A DNA stretch of 6,285 bases from Actinomycetota bacterium. GTDB lineage: Bacteria; Actinomycetota; Humimicrobiia; Humimicrobiales; Humimicrobiaceae. Of the stretch, positions 5,610 to 6,285 are shown piece after piece. Position numbers and translations under genes: made by a program. Position 1 is the first letter of the stretch, and each line of letters starts with the position of its first letter. The notes beneath the pieces are model-generated. The model ran no database searches. It was given only the letters and a program-made list of their open reading frames with translations, and was not told the origin of the DNA. The stretch covers positions 1-6,285 of the forward strand of contig JALHTA010000402.1 of the NCBI GenBank assembly GCA_022865545.1, in the 5' to 3' direction.

Positions 5610-6107
5610 ATAGAAGGAAAAATAGTATCGATTAATATAAGCAAGGATAAGGGCGGCAAGAAGAGCCCGGTCAATGATGTTATTGTAAACAACTATGGTA
5701 TCAAGGGAGACGGGCATAGCGGAGACTGGCACCGTCAGATAAGCCTCCTATCGATGGAGAGCATAGTCGAGGTAAATAATAAGGGAGTTGAAGCCATCCC
5801 CGGGGATTTTGCAGAAAATCTTACTGTATCCGGAATGAATATGACCGGACTTAAGATCGGTGACAGGTTTGAGATAAAAAATTTGGAACCGGACGGTAAA
5901 CCTGGAGATAAAGAATCTAAAAATAAGACCAGCCAGGAAAGTGTAAGTGTAATTCTTGAAATCACCCAGATAGGCAAGGAATGTCTTCACCCATGCAGGA
6001 TATATCATCAGATGGGTTCATGCATAATGCCTCAGGAAGGAATATTCTGCAAGGTAATAGAACCTGGGAAGATCCTGGTAGGAGATATTATCAACTCAAG
6101 AAAATAG
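5610..6107 (+). CDS. MOSC domain-containing protein, apparent ATA start
   Basis: From ATA 5610 the 165-residue product spans a full small MOSC domain, the fold named for the molybdenum cofactor sulfurase C-terminus. Stand-alone MOSC proteins next to moa genes are thought to handle molybdenum or sulfur during cofactor maturation; the exact reaction is not established. Visible landmarks are EGKIVSINIS (2-11), GIKGDGHSGDWHRQISLL (30-47), PGDFAENLTVSG (64-75), EITQIGKECLHPC (117-129) with the candidate sulfur-carrying Cys125 and Cys129, and CIMPQEGIF (138-146). The only standard start, ATG 5754 (residue 49), would delete the highly conserved GDxHxGxWHRQ segment, so I extend to the ATA with its strong ribosome-binding site. 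A hydrophilic insert at about 92-111 (rich in Lys, Glu, Gly, Ser) splits a region usually joined directly. It could instead be a gene damaged at its start. Confidence 0.82.
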   Translation: MEGKIVSINISKDKGGKKSPVNDVIVNNYGIKGDGHSGDWHRQISLLSMESIVEVNNKGVEAIPGDFAENLTVSGMNMTGLKIGDRFEIKNLEPDGKPGDKESKNKTSQESVSVILEITQIGKECLHPCRIYHQMGSCIMPQEGIFCKVIEPGKILVGDIINSRK

Positions 6108-6129
6108 TCAAATAAAGGATAATATGTCT

Positions 6130-6159
6130 TTTCATCTGAGTTTTGGAAGCTTGATGAAA
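6130..6159. repeat. Inverted repeat in the MOSC-mogA/moaB gap
   Basis: TTTCATC (6130-6136) and GATGAAA (6153-6159) form a 7-bp stem around a 16-nt loop in the 121-nt gap before the last gene. No T-tract follows on either strand, so it is not a convincing terminator. The rest of the gap is AT-rich with no clear promoter; TAGAAT at 6179-6184 could be a -10 but lacks a matching -35. Confidence 0.25.
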
Positions 6160-6228
6160 TTTAAAAAAATAAGTTTTATAGAATAATTTTATTATCTTAC
6201 TATTCATAGAGAAGAGTATGGAGAAAAC

Positions 6229-6285
6229 ATGAAGAAGACTTTAAAAGTAGCAGTTATCACTGTAAGCGATAAAGGATATAGAGGA
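6229..6285 (+). CDS. MogA/MoaB-family molybdopterin adenylyltransferase, N-terminus (partial)
   Basis: Nineteen codons run off the window end. The peptide KVAVITVSDKGYRG matches the N-terminal strand and turn of the MogA/MoaB family, where V-A-(I/V)-(I/L)-T-V-S-D-(K/R)-G-x-x-G is typical. These proteins adenylylate molybdopterin before metal insertion by MoeA. GGAG at 6220-6223, 5 nt before the ATG, supports the start; an ATG at 6218 opens only a four-codon frame. The 121-nt gap after the MOSC gene is the largest in this gene series, so the gene may have its own promoter or share the operon. Because only the start is visible, MogA cannot be told from MoaB, nor can fusion to another domain be excluded. 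Confidence 0.8.
   Translation, partial: MKKTLKVAVITVSDKGYRG

Noticed and set aside
6218..6231. ATG at 6218 as start of the last gene
   Set aside because: It reaches TGA after four codons; GGAG within it serves as ribosome-binding site for ATG 6229.
1..6285. tRNA or rRNA genes, CRISPR arrays, insertion-sequence ends
   Set aside because: I looked for cloverleaf-like arms, regularly spaced repeats, transposase motifs and paired terminal repeats and saw none.

Overview
The window looks like a low- to moderate-GC anaerobic bacterium. Coding regions use AGA, AGG and ATA heavily, intergenic DNA is very AT-rich, and the gene content (tungstate uptake plus pterin-cofactor synthesis) is typical of anaerobes. 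A clostridium-like member of the Bacillota is the simplest guess, but candidate anaerobic phyla with similar codon use cannot be excluded.

Layout, left to right: (1) The 3' end of arginyl-tRNA synthetase (argS) runs to base 114. (2) A stretch of about 250 bp holds an open frame without a start codon that may be a gene remnant. (3) A leftward type II toxin-antitoxin pair follows: a Phd/YefM-like antitoxin (983 to 741) overlapping a Doc/Fic-family toxin (744 to 364) by the ATGA tetranucleotide. Its promoter carries an inverted repeat that looks like an autoregulatory operator. (4) An AT-rich spacer separates this from a structured leader, about 1173-1271, which I read as a molybdenum/tungsten cofactor (Moco/Tuco) riboswitch followed by an intrinsic terminator. 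(5) Downstream on the + strand is tupA-tupB-tupC, a tungstate-type ABC importer. (6) Then come moaA (GTP 3',8-cyclase), moaC (cyclic pyranopterin monophosphate synthase), a MOSC-domain gene, and the first 19 codons of a MogA/MoaB-type molybdopterin adenylyltransferase cut by the window end.

The rightward genes form one logical unit. The importer supplies oxyanion (tungstate and possibly molybdate), MoaA and MoaC make the pterin precursor from GTP, the MogA/MoaB protein activates molybdopterin for metal insertion, and the MOSC protein probably handles cofactor or sulfur. The riboswitch would sense the finished cofactor and stop transcription at the terminator, giving feedback from end product to metal uptake and perhaps to the whole cluster, since I see no terminator between tupA and the MOSC gene.

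The points most worth a second look are the riboswitch with mutually exclusive terminator and antiterminator pairings ahead of tungstate transport genes; two genes in the same cluster (tupA and the MOSC gene) with no AUG/GUG/UUG where family length and ribosome-binding site would place the start; and the MOSC gene lying in the same frame as moaC, separated by a single stop codon. I do not see a wholly new type of system.
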